From positions 62,001-126,000 of the forward strand of contig JAZKJV010000602.1 in assembly GCA_037367405.1 (NCBI GenBank): a stretch of DNA of 64,000 bases, read 5' to 3'. Made by a program: the position numbers and the translations under genes. How positions within the stretch are numbered: position 1 is the stretch's first letter; every line of letters starts with the position of its first letter. This stretch comes from Ottelia alismoides (taxonomy: Eukaryota; Streptophyta; Magnoliopsida; Alismatales; Hydrocharitaceae). Below the pieces are notes generated by a model. The model ran no database searches, was not told the DNA's origin, and worked only from the letters and a program-made list of their open reading frames with translations. Shown here in pieces: positions 47,276 to 60,500 of the stretch.

Positions 47276-50200
47276 GATAAATGCTAAAATTGAGTAGGGA
47301 TCCTCTCGTTCGATCTTGAAGGGTCTGTGATGCCCGACAAGTTGGGTCCGGCAATCGTTATTGTCAACCACTCTCGCAGCTCTCAAATATCCTCAATCTA
47401 GTGTGTCAATCAAAAATTTACCCACAATAAAGCTCAAGCAACAAATAATGGTGAGTTAAAATTTATTATACCTTATAAAATGTTATGTATAGTATGCAAG
47501 TAGAAGGGTCGAACAACAAAGGAGCAATAGGGATAGCCATACAAACTGACAAAAAGAATCAATAAATATTTTTGTGTTTATATAGGGATTTTTTATTTTT
47601 TAGGATTTTAAATTTTATATTTTTATGGATTTTTTTATTTATTTATTGTTTTTAATGTTATATTTTTATTTTCTTTTTTTGTAATATTTTCTGAATTTTA
47701 GTTTTCTTTTTAATATATATAAGTATATATAGATAATATGTATACTATAATAGATATGTAGGATATAAATATGTATAATGTATATAAATCAGAAAAATAC
47801 CCTAAGGTACATCCCTTTTTATTTTTGAAGGGTTTTTAAATATTTAGAGTACTTTTCATAATAATAATAATAATAATATAAGTAATATATATAGTAGTAA
47901 TATATTCTATATATAAGGTAATTTATTTATAAAAACAACTATAAAAAGTTAAAAATTATAAAATAAAATCTTTATGTGTTTTTATGTTCTGTTCTATTTT
48001 TGTTAATTTTCTTTTAATTTTTGCTATTTTTATATTTTTAAATGGTTAAAAATGTTAAAAGGATGAGTTGGAATAACATTTCTAATTGTTTTGGAATTTA
48101 AAAATAGATAAATGCCTCAAAATTTTCAAAATTATTTTCATATATTGTATATAATATACGGAATAATAGAAATAGAAACAAATACTTTTGGATTTTTAGA
48201 TAATTTTTAATAATTTTTATAAGGTTTTTAAGGTTTTCCATTTTTTAGTATTTTTCTTTTGAAATTTTAGTAATTTTTGGTTTGTAGTTGTAAAATATAG
48301 TAATAAAAAGATAATAATTTTTTTTGGATTTTTAAAACATTTTTATGATTTTTTTATATTGTTAAATACAAATAGGAAAAGATTACACTATTTTGTATTT
48401 AAAATTAAAAAAAATAAATTTTATTACATTAAGAAAATATGTAATTTAATACAATCTCATGCACTAATATATTTTGCCTACATTTTTTGGATGCAAAATG
48501 TTATTTTTAATAAAAGAAATACAAGAAATAAATTTAGCTGGTCTGGCAAGGACCTAAATGCAATTTAGGGAAACATAACATGCATTCTAGAACCTAATTC
48601 AAAAGTTGAAGGGTCTCTATGCAAAAATCCTAGATATATTCAATTATATACTTTGGAGTTGGGTATAAATGTAATTTTCAAGAAAGTACATGACCAACTT
48701 ATAATTTTCTAAAAGTTATAAAACTTAAATAAAATGTTCTTGGACTAAAAAATAACAAAAACCGATAGGGGATCCAGACCCCTCACGTGTATGCGTACGT
48801 GAGGTGATGTGGACTGGACTGAATAACAAATAAAGTAAATACGGGGTCCTAAGTGCAAATATTACAAAACATTTTGAACTACAGATAAACATTTTTGGAC
48901 TAAAATGAAAATACAAACTAGATGTGGAGAAAAATACCCCTTTTGCGTGCGATCCATCAGCAAAGGCTATCCTACTTGCCATGCGTCAGCACCCGAACGG
49001 CCGATGACACTTCATTGCAGATGGGCTGATGGTTGAGATGTTTCGCATCCGATGGCTGTTGTAATATCTAAAGAAGGGCCACGATCGGACAATAGGAAGG
49101 CCATCAGGAAGAACAGGGAAGAACACCTGAAAGGGCAAGCTTTGATCCGACCTACTGGTCGACTCAACCGCCAAAGAGGCTCGTAGAAGGTGCAAAATAT
49201 GGCTGGAAGGCTCAGAAGGGGTCCAGAGCTCAGGGATGGAGCCTTGGATCTTAGAGAAGTATCAGAGTACCTGGTTCCTATTCTTGGAAAAATCACCTCA
49301 AATGAGGCCTTTGACCTTCCCGACCTGCACGAGAAGTTAAGGTACATAAAAAGGGAGGTCCATGGGGTCTTATTGCATGGGGATAGAGTGAAATGAGGTT
49401 GGGCAACGCTCTCCGACGAGCGGTAAAAGTGGAGTAGGAATATCTCGATCTGGAGTAGATGAAGGTGAACGAAGGTGCATGGGTCGTAGAGAAGTCGAAT
49501 GGGAAGGAGATGGGGTGTTCGGATTGGGTGAAGCACGGTCAAGGGATAGTGGGACAGTGGTCGGAGCTCAAGCTTCGGTGAACTTCAATTTAGTTATTTC
49601 ATGAAATAAAAGATGTAAAAAGGAAAAACTAATGCTAAACTACGCTAAGTTTGATGCTATGAATGAAAAGAACTAAAAACCTAGAGCTCATCCTCCAGTG
49701 AGGGAGCCGAAGTAGAGATCCGACGGACGTGTCCGGCAAGCTCGGATCATCAGATTTTGGGCTCTTCCTCCACGCCAAAAAGTCTGACGAGGTCACTGTT
49801 GTCACCAACAAACTAGGGCACAAGAAATCTTGGAGATTTTGAGGATGAAACGTGATCATGTTTGAATGAGGTCCGGCGAGGGGATTATCTACAGGGGTGA
49901 CTTGGACTGGGAAGAGTGCTCGATGCAATGATCCTCAGATCGATGTTAGATACTCATGTGAAAGACTGATGATCGAGGAATAGGAGTTAAAGAGGAATCA
50001 TTCCCAAAAAGTGCAAGGATTTACGGGGAAAAATCGAGGAAGAAGAGGGACCAGCGGCTCTAGCAACCCTAGACGAGTAGAGGGCCAGTTGACCGACGGG
50101 TCAACCAAGGCCGACCCCCTATTGGGCCACGTCATCCGTTAAATGTTAAAATAGGGAAATAATCCCTTATTAATTTGATTTAAAATATCAAATGATTTTA

Positions 50201-51284
50201 TTGATTTTTTATCAAAACATGAAAATATTAATTATTTTATGTAGTATTTTATGGTGATTTGTATTTATTTTTACAAGTTAAATTATTAGGTTTTTTTACA
50301 TGTATAAATATAGGTATATTTACATATATATTGAGTATTTTATTTCAAATTTGTATTTTAGATCTTATTATTTGATAAGCATAATTTATAAATTTATAAA
50401 TTATTTAAATACATATTTACTTATTTTTTGTATTTTTCTAAGGTTAATTGTATACTTAAATAATTATGTGTATTTTTTATATGGGTATATACATGTATAA
50501 TTTATCGATGTATTATAGTATACTCATTTATTTCAATGTATTTATTATTATTATATTATATTATTTTCATATATATTTTAAATAATAATTACAAAATTAT
50601 AAAATAAAAGTAAGTAAAATTAAAAGGATAAAATTGTGATTGTTTTATTCAGGTATACTGCATAATGAGGGCCTAAAATCTAACATTTACTTCTTAACTT
50701 CAAATTGAATAAAACAACCTTCATTAAATATATAATTTAATTTTATGAAAAATAAAGGTGAGTTTGGTGATTTTGAGCTTGTATGGAGAAAATACAGGTT
50801 TGTGAAGTTTTTTTACGGCTTTTTATTCTGAATGTTTGGGGTAGACTATGCATTACTTTAAATGAAATAAATTTTGTATTTTTCATTGTATTTTTATCTA
50901 TAAGTTTCAGGTTAAAAGTTTATTGATTTGAGGTATAAAAATTTAAAAATAAAATAGGTCCCATTGGGACTTATTTATTGATGAAGTGAAAATTAGAGTT
51001 TTGAGTATTTATTGGCTCTTATCTCCCCGTACTTTATTCTTGTCAATCCAGTCATCACGATGTTTAGGTCTCAGGGTTTAGGGTCATTCAGTACCTATGG
51101 TATTTCATTATTTTTCTTTTCTTTTCTTTATTCTTTTATTTTAGCATTAAATATAGTATTTTATGAAATATTTACAATGTAAATAGTGAATGTTATTTTA
51201 CAAAATATAAGGCTATTCACGTGCATTTAATTAGGGATTAAGGCCAAAATGAAAGAATAAATGTTATGAAATGGAGATTCATCA
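47276..51284 (-). repeat. 5' LTR of gag-only element
   Basis: Runs TGATAAATG..GATTCATCA; pairs with 38044-42297. It has the same AT-rich, GC-rich (about 48950-49570), AT-rich layout as the other LTR and as the Athila-like LTR. Confidence 0.8.
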
Positions 51285-51900
51285 GGTTTTTATGCATTTT
51301 TTAAAGTTAGAGTTTTAGATATTTTTCATGGTACAAGGTTAGTATTCCAGATTTCATCTGAAGCTGACTCATCCGATGCTCTTTCGTGAGCTACGTCCTC
51401 GTAGCTTGCGAGCTACCTTTGAAACTCTTATAATATTAAGCCCAAATCTCTCATGCGAGGTATAAAGAATTTACAGCAGAAACTATATATATTAAAGCAT
51501 CAGTCTATCCTAATAGTAATGTGATCCATTGAGGTATCCCCCCAACTATATATGACGGAATTTGGTCGATGCGGCATATGCTTTGTATTAGATTAGCAAT
51601 TGGTTACACAATGGAGTTAGTTTTATGTCATTTGAGTTAGTATGAATTAATTAAAAATAGACGAAGATTGGTTTGAATATTTACAAGTGAATATGAATGC
51701 AATATGAATGGCTAATTTATGTAAATTATTTACAGATGTATCTATGTTAAATATGAGTTATAAATACATAAATACACTTAATTACTTGGGATGAAGCGGT
51801 ATTTCAGCTAATTAGAGTGATGAATCATTTACCACTCTCTCAACCCATCGTGAAGTCCATCTCTATATGTTGCTACACACTACTTATATAGAGGAGTCGG
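51285..51900. other. Unassigned sequence
   Basis: AT-rich flank of the gag-only element. No coding or element signal found. Confidence 0.5.
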
Positions 51901-52560
51901 TCCATTGAACCTCATAAATTCTACAGTTATCTAGCGGTACTCCTTAGATATTCTGATTTTTGTATCAATCTCTAAATCTCCTTGCACTTTTCCTCACACC
52001 AATGAGGTTGGTGGTACTGGGTTGCAAATGGTTTTAAAAATTCGACCGACTTACATGGTACTACAAGTATACTCTACATGTAAGTCCATCATCGGTCAGT
52101 TACATCCCTCATTATGTAAGATGCCATCTACACCCAGTATTCCATCGGTACATTGTGAGCTCGAAAGGTCGTCTCCACCTAACAAATCCAATCCTCTACC
52201 GTTTCATATGTGCCATTACCCTCAAACGAATCCACTCATACCTTGTAGAATAATCTGAAGTAATAATCATACTCTAGGTTTCATTGCCCAAATGTCCTGC
52301 CTGCAGCCCTATCGCCACCCATGATATTGTCGTCATCTTGACGATATTCTTCTTCATTGACACATCTCTCTCAATATGTATTTGCTCCTAGGCAACACGT
52401 CTCTCTCTATCAAGACACTCTTGCTCCTCGATGGCACATCTCTCTCTCTCTATGGAGATGCTCTCGCTCCTCACATCTTGCCTCTCAGGCCTCCATGTTG
52501 TGCATCATAGTGAGGAGTGCATGCAGAATCGTTGTCGTATTCTCTTAAGAAGGATCCACG
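51901..52560 (-). pseudogene. Ty3/gypsy (chromovirus-like) gag fragment
   Basis: The minus strand reads VDSFEGNGTYETVEDWI, VETTFRAHNVPMEYWV and MASYIMRDVT in one frame with stops (about 52230-52070). This follows the F.G......A..W....E..F........V..A.Y.....A plan of retrotransposon gag proteins. The upstream part (52550-52400) is rich in Arg and Glu and could be a coiled coil. No protease follows, so it is an isolated fragment. Confidence 0.55.
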
Positions 52561-53500
52561 ATAGTCTGTGATATAAAGATTATATTTAGTCCTACAACAA
52601 GACAACCCGTAAAGAAATACATATGTCCTAATTGTTTAAGAAGTTAGTTATGTGCATTTAATTATCTAGATCAAGCCACAATATCCATATATTCATCGTA
52701 ATATCCTGGCTCTGGTACCATCCTTGCGGCATCTGATCCAAATCTGATCCGGTTACCCAAGGGTCTAGACTAGGAACATCACATTCATCCCAAGATTCAT
52801 TTAACCGTTCACAGATGAGTAGTTTGGAATATATGTGATATTACCATTTTTGTCATCCATTACACATAACTTAAAGCTACATAGTTACATAATTTTTGTC
52901 ATCCATTTCATGTGACCCACACATACACACATAAAGCTAAGGAGTTACATTTACAAAAATATCTACATGCAATTCAAGGCCAAAATGATGTAGGCCATTT
53001 TCACTGTTTATCAAAGAATACAAAAATAAGCAACTTGACTACCTTATAGGTAGCTTGTTGGTCCAAGTAATCAAACACAATTGGTTTTTAGTGGACCTAT
53101 TTACCTAGGCCACATAATTTAAATTGTGAACAAAGTTGCCCATTAAAACCATTATACGGCAATTCAAGTAACAATAATATGCGAGTCTTTTATAAGTATA
53201 CAATTTTCAAGGAAATGTTCATGATGTAATAATCAAGGAAATCAATTAGTACCAAACTCAAAATTATTCATAATATTTACTTTCTACTTTTTTCATTGTA
53301 TGTTCACTGAGAGAATCAAACCTAGTATATTCATCTTATAATTTACCCTTGGTATGAAGTTGATTTGGAGTCATCACCCACTTAATCATCATTCCAAAAT
53401 TAAAGATAAAGTATCACACTTTATGCATTGGAATAGGGCAATCTATCTCGTATTCCCCCCTGTTATTTCATTGGGATATAATCATTCCTTTTGCAAAAAT
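52561..53500. other. Unassigned AT-rich sequence
   Basis: No gene, RNA or element end is recognisable. It may belong to the 3' LTR of the element to its right, whose left edge I could not define. Confidence 0.4.
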
Positions 53501-54993
53501 CATGTCACAATCATAAGGGGTGTATAAAGATATCATACCAACTGAAGGAGACGCCAATTGGCTTCTTGGCAACTTGAATTCTTGCTAATCAACACTGGCT
53601 TGGATGTAGGTTTGTGATTTGTAGTCTCTATTGGGTGGATTCTGAGGGGAAAGAGGGTGTGTTTTCTCTCCACGTTGCTGAAGCTGTAAAGAAGCTTCGA
53701 TGAGAAGAAAACAGGGGCATTTTTATAGGCTTCTATTGTATGGGAATGGATTGTGATGCAGTTAATTATCCAAGCCTGGTAATCAAATATATAAGAACTA
53801 TCAGATCATCATACAGAATAGTGTTGCAATGCATAATGAACCCAAAAAAGTTCATGTGTTGGACACGTAGGTATCGACGGATGCAAAATAACCAATCCAG
53901 CATGGAGATCGAAAATATATTGAAAATAAATAGGCGAGTGTGGCTAAAATAGATTGAAAATAAATAGACGAACCAACTTCTAGACTGCTCGTGGAATATG
54001 AACAAGATATTAAATTAACAAATGGCATTCTCATATTCAGAAAGCTACAGAATGTTTAGATTTGTTCACAATAGCAACATGTCTAGACTTCCAACACAGA
54101 AAAGTAGACAATAACAGTATTACTCTAAAAAGGACATTGTAACTCAGCATTAAAATAAAAAGGAAACAAAACCTCCAGACTTTAGGACTGCGAAGAAGGG
54201 GAAGGTGACAACTTGTTAGGGTGTTGCGATACTGCTAATGTTGCTGGTGGCTGTGGTGGGTTATGGGAAGATTCGGGGATGCTTGTAGTGATGTTCAGAG
54301 GGTTGGAGGTGGAATGGTATTGGAGTTTTAGTGGTGAATGGAGGTTCGTTAGGGAAGAGGGAAGCATAACATGGGACAAGGAGCATGGAAGGGTGGGGGG
54401 AGGGGTTGCTAGGAGAGAGGGAGGCCTGGGAGAAATATGATGGGCTGGAGCTGGAAGAAGAGAAAGAGACGGAGAGGAAAAGGGGAATCCAGGATGGGGA
54501 GGTAGACCCATAATAGGCCCTGGAATAAGGGGTCAATTCTCCTCCCGACACGGTTCCTAGTGGTACGACTATTCTCCATTATTCCATCTTATTTCACTCT
54601 TATTCCTATCTTTATCCCACCTTACTTATCTTTATTTCACCTTATTCTCCTTATTCTTATCCTCCAGCCGAACGGAGGAATAGACCCTTATTCCCCTTAT
54701 TCTCCATCATTATTCCTGCTTATTCTCCTACTGAACGGGCCCTAAGGGTTTCTTTGTGTATCTCACTTCCTTCTTTGTCTTTCTACCCCTTATCCTCTTT
54801 TTGACACAAAATGCCCCTTACAAGAAAAAATAGCATCTGATGCTCGTACAAGAAGTCCAAACTACAAGCTTAAATAAAATAAAGAAAATTTACACAAGAA
54901 CCTATTAAACACTTTAAAAAGATCTTTGAACTTAGTCATTTCGGTGCCGAAACTTCTACTTGGCCCTTCAAATTTAGGGCTTGGACTGCATCA
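53501..54993 (-). repeat. 3' LTR (partial definition) of third gypsy element
   Basis: The right edge is clear: on the minus strand the polypurine tract CTCAGTAGGGGGAGAAT (54994-55010) is followed by TGATGCAGTCC, an LTR start. About 1.27 kb further a TATA-like CCTATAAAAAT (53721-53729) precedes GC-richer sequence, as expected of a U3 promoter. The left end is not defined, and the matching 5' LTR would lie beyond the right edge of the window. Confidence 0.55.
54514..54742. mobile_element. Possible Tourist-like MITE
   Basis: Flanked by TAA (54511-54513, 54743-54745), with ends TAGGCCCTGG and CGGGCCC that share only a short GGCCC core. The interior is a run of GGAATAAGG / CCTTATTCC words on one theme. 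It could be a Harbinger/Tourist MITE inside the LTR; the terminal repeat is too poor to be sure. Confidence 0.3.
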
Positions 54994-55010
54994 ATTCTCC
55001 CCCTACTGAG
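54994..55010 (-). other. Polypurine tract of third gypsy element
   Basis: Minus strand CTCAGTAGGGGGAGAAT directly before the TG of the LTR. Confidence 0.65.
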
Positions 55011-56430
55011 AAAAATCTTGCTCCAACAAGATAGCGTTGTAGTAGCTTCGTAGGAGGTCAAAACATAGCTCTTTTAACTAGTGCTCCTCAATCCATGAAA
55101 TATCCTCCAAATGGTGCCTTGTCTATTGTACCATGAAACGATGGTCTATCATACGAGGTGTTGTTAATTTGCAGACGTCTTCGATGATATCTGGAGTTAT
55201 TGTTATCACGGATTGGTGATAATTCTACCTGCGAACATTCTGATATAGCTACATCTTTGTCAACATACAGGTATAAATATGACATGTTAAATATAGATGA
55301 AGTATTGAATACTGGCAGTAGATCTAGAACATAAGCATTTATACCAATCTTCTTGACGATTTTGAACAAAACCAGTTTGGATTTAATTTGTGGTGGGTTC
55401 TCTCGAACAAACACTCCTTTGGAAATTGGGCCATAAATAGGTACCCTTCCTTGAAATCAACCTCTCGTTATGGGTATTTGTTTGGGTATGATATTTGGTG
55501 GAGGTAATTAGGAGTTTGATATGGATTTCTAGTAGAGTCGATGGATATGGTTAGCCAACTAGTCTGTAGTAGCAATTGTCCACACATGTCGAACCATATG
55601 AACTCTATCAAGGATACAAGGAATGGGAAAACCCTTTACACATTCAAAAGGAGATTTTTTAGTAGACCGACAAGATGATGTTGTACGTAAACTTGGTATG
55701 ATGAAGGACCAAGTCTCACTGAGTGAGTCATTCTCGTGCGAGACATCTAAGAAAGTTTTCGGAGATCTGTTACTACTTCTGCTTGGCCATCAGTATGGGG
55801 TGGTATACAATGCTATATTGTAGACGAGTGTCCAACTTAGACCATAATGTTACCAAAAATGACCTGACAACATAGTGTCCCTACCATACATAAATGGATG
55901 TGGAATGCCATGCAGATAGATAATTTCTTTAAAAAAAGATATGTTACATACCATGCATCAGATGACTCTCTACATGGAATGAAATGTTCCATTTTAGAAA
56001 AAGCAGTTAGCCATAAAAACCTTAAAATCAATCTTTTTAATGGTCTATGAAGTCCTACAATAAAATCCATTATGATATCTTCCTAAGGATGTATAGGGAT
56101 GGGTGGAGTGGTATAAATGCATGAGTTCCATTTTTAACCCTTGGAACGTTGACAAGTTTGGCAGCGTTGTATCACTTGGACCAAGTCCCTTTTCATTGGG
56201 TCAGTAGAACATCTCTTAGAGGAGGGCTAAGGTTTAGTTATACCAAAGTTCCTCCGAGACCTCTTCTATGTAGTTCTAGAATTAGGATCTCTCACAATGA
56301 GGTGGTTGGGGATGTACAATTATGACCTCGGAACATGTTATACATTTTAGAGGATATATGAGCATGTCGGATGACGTAGACAATCATGGTACATTATACT
56401 GAAGTCTTGGTCGTCCGAATATAATTCCTT
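55011..56430 (-). pseudogene. Ty3/gypsy integrase
   Basis: Minus-strand pieces: MDFIVGLHRP (catalytic first Asp) and FSKMEHFIPCRESSDAWYV (56070-55950), then FLKKLSICMAFH; and, further left, KLVLFKIVKKIGINAYVLDL with FNTSSIFNMSYL (about 55385-55270), the C-terminal domain that joins DNA binding to a chromodomain-like end in chromoviruses. Frames change between pieces and stops are frequent. It follows RNase H in the expected order. Confidence 0.75.
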
Positions 56431-57555
56431 GATGTGCTCAAATCATGTACTCTATGGAAATCGTTGCTAGCAGATGGGCCCGACGACTCATAGCATCAGT
56501 CACTCGAATTATGGTGTTGTCCTTGTGTTTCATGTGAAATGTGTATTCTTGCATAAAACTTGGCAACTTTGCATGTCTCTTATTGAGGGTCATGTGATTG
56601 CAGATAGGGCATGGCTTCATGATCAGAATTGAGTATAAATTCATGTTGGATGAGATAAGGGCACCAATGCTTGAGGGCTTGGACAATAGCTTAGAATTCC
56701 ACATCATAAGTGAAGAACATGTGTGCATGTCATCCAATTCACTAAAATATGCAATTGGTCGTCCTTTTTAACTGAGGGCGGTGCCAATACCAACAGGGGA
56801 GGCATCACAATCAACCTCAACATTTTGTTGAAATCGGGTAAAACAAATATTGGGGCATGTGTCAAGTGTTCCCTTGAGATTCTGAAAACTACTTTCAGCT
56901 TATGGTGTCAATGTAAACTTGTCGCCACATAATAAATTAGAAATGATGTTAGTTTGACTACTAAAGTTTCATACAAATTGATGGTGGAAGAATGTTAATC
57001 CTAGAAGCTGCAAATATCTTGAGGGCCCTCGGGGTATGGCAACTCCTAATTGATTCATCCTTAATCAGCTCAACTTTGATTCCCTCGACCAAGAAAATGT
57101 AGCCTAAAAAGTTGGAGGAGTCGGTAAAGAATTCACATTTCTTCAGGTTAACAAAATATCGGCTCTTCCTCAACTCGGTGAGAACCTATCGCATATGATT
57201 TAGATGTTTGTTCCATTTGGTACTGTAGATCTAGATGTCGTCAAAGTAGACGACCACAGACTTCCCAATGAGGGATCATAGGGCATGGATCGTTACACAA
57301 ATGAAGGTACTAGGAGCATTGTCTAGGCGAAAAGGCATCACTAGCTATTTGTACAAACCCTCATGAGTTTTAAGAAGTCTTCTACTCATCATCAGATATA
57401 ATTCTTACTTAGTTGTAACCACTTCTAAGACCCATTTTACAAAAAATGAGTGCCCTAGTTAACATACCCAACATATCATTAAGCCACAAGATCGTGAATC
57501 AGTATTTCATGTTCACTTGTTGATGGCACGACTATCCATGCATATTCTCCAAGCA
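56431..57555 (-). pseudogene. Ty3/gypsy reverse transcriptase (C-part) and RNase H
   Basis: From the right edge leftwards: WRICMDSRAINK, MSRRLLKTHEGLYK and LVMPFRLDNAPSTFIC, then the metal-binding box YFDDI (57235-57249), then RKSRYFVNLKKCEFF and LGYIFLVEGIKVE. RNase H ends with AKLPSFMQEYTFHMKHKDN and DAMSRR (about 56600-56480). The style is chromovirus-like rather than Athila-like. The right edge is cut, mid-domain, by the solo LTR at 57556; the missing N-terminal part lies at 61434-61700. Confidence 0.8.
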
Positions 57556-60500
57556 TGTTAAGATGGTCGATTTCATGTTTTAAATTTTATTTAATAAAGA
57601 AGAAATAAAATGAGGAGGGATATGAACAATGTGAACATGGTCATCGCAAACAAAAATTTATTCATCTAGTAAAATTAAATCAAAAGAAGGAAAATGCTAG
57701 AAGAAAGTGCTATTATTTTACCTGTATAAGGTGCAGGATCTAACACAGAGAGGCTACAATACCAGAAGGCTATTAATTAATCAAAATCAAAGATGATTCT
57801 TTTATGTCCCTTTTAAATCTTTTCATAATTTTTTATGGATTTTCGATATTTTAATTTGTGTGTTTTCTTATTTTATTTTTTAATAATTTTAAATTTTGCA
57901 AATTTTTATCTTTTAATTTTTAAAAGAAAACAAAATAAAAGAAAATGTAAAATAAGGAAAATAAAGATCTTTTTGGATTATTAAAAAATAGTAAAAATAT
58001 CCATAAAATCAAAATAAATTTCTTTTTGTGTTTTAGGAAACTTTAAACTATGTTTGTGATTTTTATGAGCTTTTTAGATTTTTTAAGATTTTTAAAAAGA
58101 ATAAAAACTAGAAATAGAAAACAAGTAATATTTAAACTATGTTTTTGAATTTTAAAATATTAAATAAAGTCATATTTAATTGAAAATAAGTTTAAACAAA
58201 ATCAAAATTTTCAAGCTTTAAAAAAGTCAAATTTAGGGTTTCTGAATTTTTCAATTTTTAAGGTTTTATAAAGGAATTTTGAAATCAAATTTTTATAGAA
58301 GATTAAACAAATCAAACCTCACAATTAATAGTTTTTAAAACAAGCTGCTCCTCCTCGCATCGTCTATCGTACTATATACCGGGGCGAGCATCTATTCTTC
58401 GCTTCTATATATGACGGAAGGTCAGCATTTTTTAAAATTTTTATGAATTTTTTAATGCAAACAGAATATTTTTTTAATGTTTTGAATTTTTAAAAATAAA
58501 AAATCAAATTAGTTTTCAAAATAAAAATACGAGTGATAAAACTAACTGGTATCAGCTTAACCTAATTTTTAAAATTAATTTATTATTTATTAAACACAAT
58601 TAGAGACAAAATAATTTAATCAGTAGTAGAGGGACTTATATGCGATTATTTCAATTTATGCACCAAACAATAATAGAGATATAAACTGTAGGGCTAAATG
58701 TGTAGTTATTCTAGAAAATTGTCTGCCAACGCACGAGTCGTGTTGGACATGATTGTTATGAAATTATTTAAGTTGCAAGGACTAAACAATAATATCAAAA
58801 CTATATTTATATTATTGCATTTTTTTCTAAGAAATCATGTGTCGATGCACGTGGATCAGTTCCAATAAGACTAGATTACAAACTTAAAAATTATGAATGG
58901 TACAAATGCAATTATTTAAACAATAATAAGCTGACATGTGTCTAATTAATGGTTTATTTATAAATAAAATAACATGCATGGCTAGAGTGAAAAATTTACA
59001 AGCAAAGCGTGCATTCCGCGTGCATATCTGATGGTCTTGGTCTGATCTTGCAGCTCTGATCCAATGGTAGGCTTTTAGGGGCTGAATGGTGGCATCAATT
59101 GAATCCGGCGTTGATCGTGCTTGATTTGACGAATGCTGAATGACTTGGAAGAACACGAAGAAGGTATCTTCGGGCGAGCTTGAATCATTCCGATCTCATC
59201 AGATCAGGATTGGATATCTGCTGCAAATACTCCACTCGACTCCTGGTATAAATTCATCTTGATCTAGATGGTTCAACTACTCTGGATCTCATAGATCGAA
59301 GATCTGGAGGGGCTTCTCCTTCCACGAGCTACAAATGGGTCTGAGGCTCTGATTAGGCTCCAGATCACATTCCATCAAATGCCTGCAAGATTATTCTCAT
59401 CGCTCGAAGCCCACTGGACCTCGATCGGACAATATTAAGCTAAAACGACAACAAATGGGGTGAATGAACAATCTCCAGTGAAGGTTGCTGAAGAGGAGGT
59501 CGAATTCCAGATCCATGATCGATCTGGTTAATCAGAGATAAATGAAGTATAGAGAGATAATCGGGGATGGTGAGTGGATGATCAGAATGGTGAAAAGCAC
59601 AATGATGGCCTTCGATCAGTTAGATCGGATGTTGATCGGAGAAACCATGGTCTAAACTAAAAACTAATTGAAATTGAGGAATTAAGATGTAAATAACACC
59701 TAAATTACAGTATGTTACCCTACAATGAATTGTGGAAGATTGTAGACTCCACAACACTGTGAATTGGTCGTAGAAGCACTGTCCAGGCAAAGCTCTGATG
59801 AGTTGCAACACCTGAAGGTGGATCTCCCCTCTGCCTCTGCTTATCGCACTCCGGATTGAGGAAAACTTCAGCTGTCACCTAAAGCATACTCCTAGAGTCG
59901 ATCTCGGGGAGAAAAGAGTGCTCAATTGATCAGGAGCGGAGTGGCAAGATCAAGAGGTATTTATAGATGAAGAGCTCAGGTTGATTTGAAATCAAGATTG
60001 GCATGTGAACTGAGGCAAGAATGATCAAAAAATTATTTAGGTGAAGTGATCATTTGATCAAAGGTTATTCTAGTAGAAGAATCAGAAGAAAAAGATGGCT
60101 AAATCGTGTAAGAAAATTCAAGGAAGAGGGATTGGTCTTGTGTTTATTCGGGCGAAGGAAGGAGGATAAGAAGTTGACCTAAGTCATCGAACCCGGTTCC
60201 GACCAGTGGGCAATCAAACCACAAAAGTCCACACATAAAAAGATAAAATAAGGAAATAAATAAAAGGAAAATATGAAATAAATAATAAACATCTTTAAAT
60301 TAAAAAGGTTAAAAATAAATAATGTTAACAAATTAATAATCTAATTTTTTTGGTGATTTTCAATAAATTAAATAAATTAAATTAACATGTAAAATAAATA
60401 AAAAACTTTATTCATATGTATATAATAACTATATATACAATAATTTAACTTTTAGTTAATTATTTTTGCAGGTAAATAAATTATTTATTAAATTGATAAT

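Larger units (their letters stand above)
38044..51284 (-). mobile_element. Gag-only LTR element (TR-GAG-like)
   Basis: Two long LTRs (38044-42297 and 47276-51284) enclose about 5.0 kb. Sequence next to the left LTR resembles, in reverse, the region before the 3' LTR of the Athila-like element, so this element reads on the minus strand and belongs to a related group. The interior has a decayed gag but no protease, RT, RNase H or integrase motif. LTR elements with gag alone are known in plants (TR-GAG). It could also be a deletion derivative. The target duplication is not clear (GCGTT left, GGTTT right). Confidence 0.75.

Noticed and set aside
49012..49542. 176-codon minus-strand frame
   Set aside because: It lies in the GC-rich part of an LTR; the counterpart in the sister LTR (40467-40712) is broken, and no domain is recognisable.
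54182..54551. Minus-strand Ser/Pro-rich frames of 96-109 codons
   Set aside because: They lie in the inferred U3 of an LTR and overlap a MITE-like tract; composition is biased and no motif is present.
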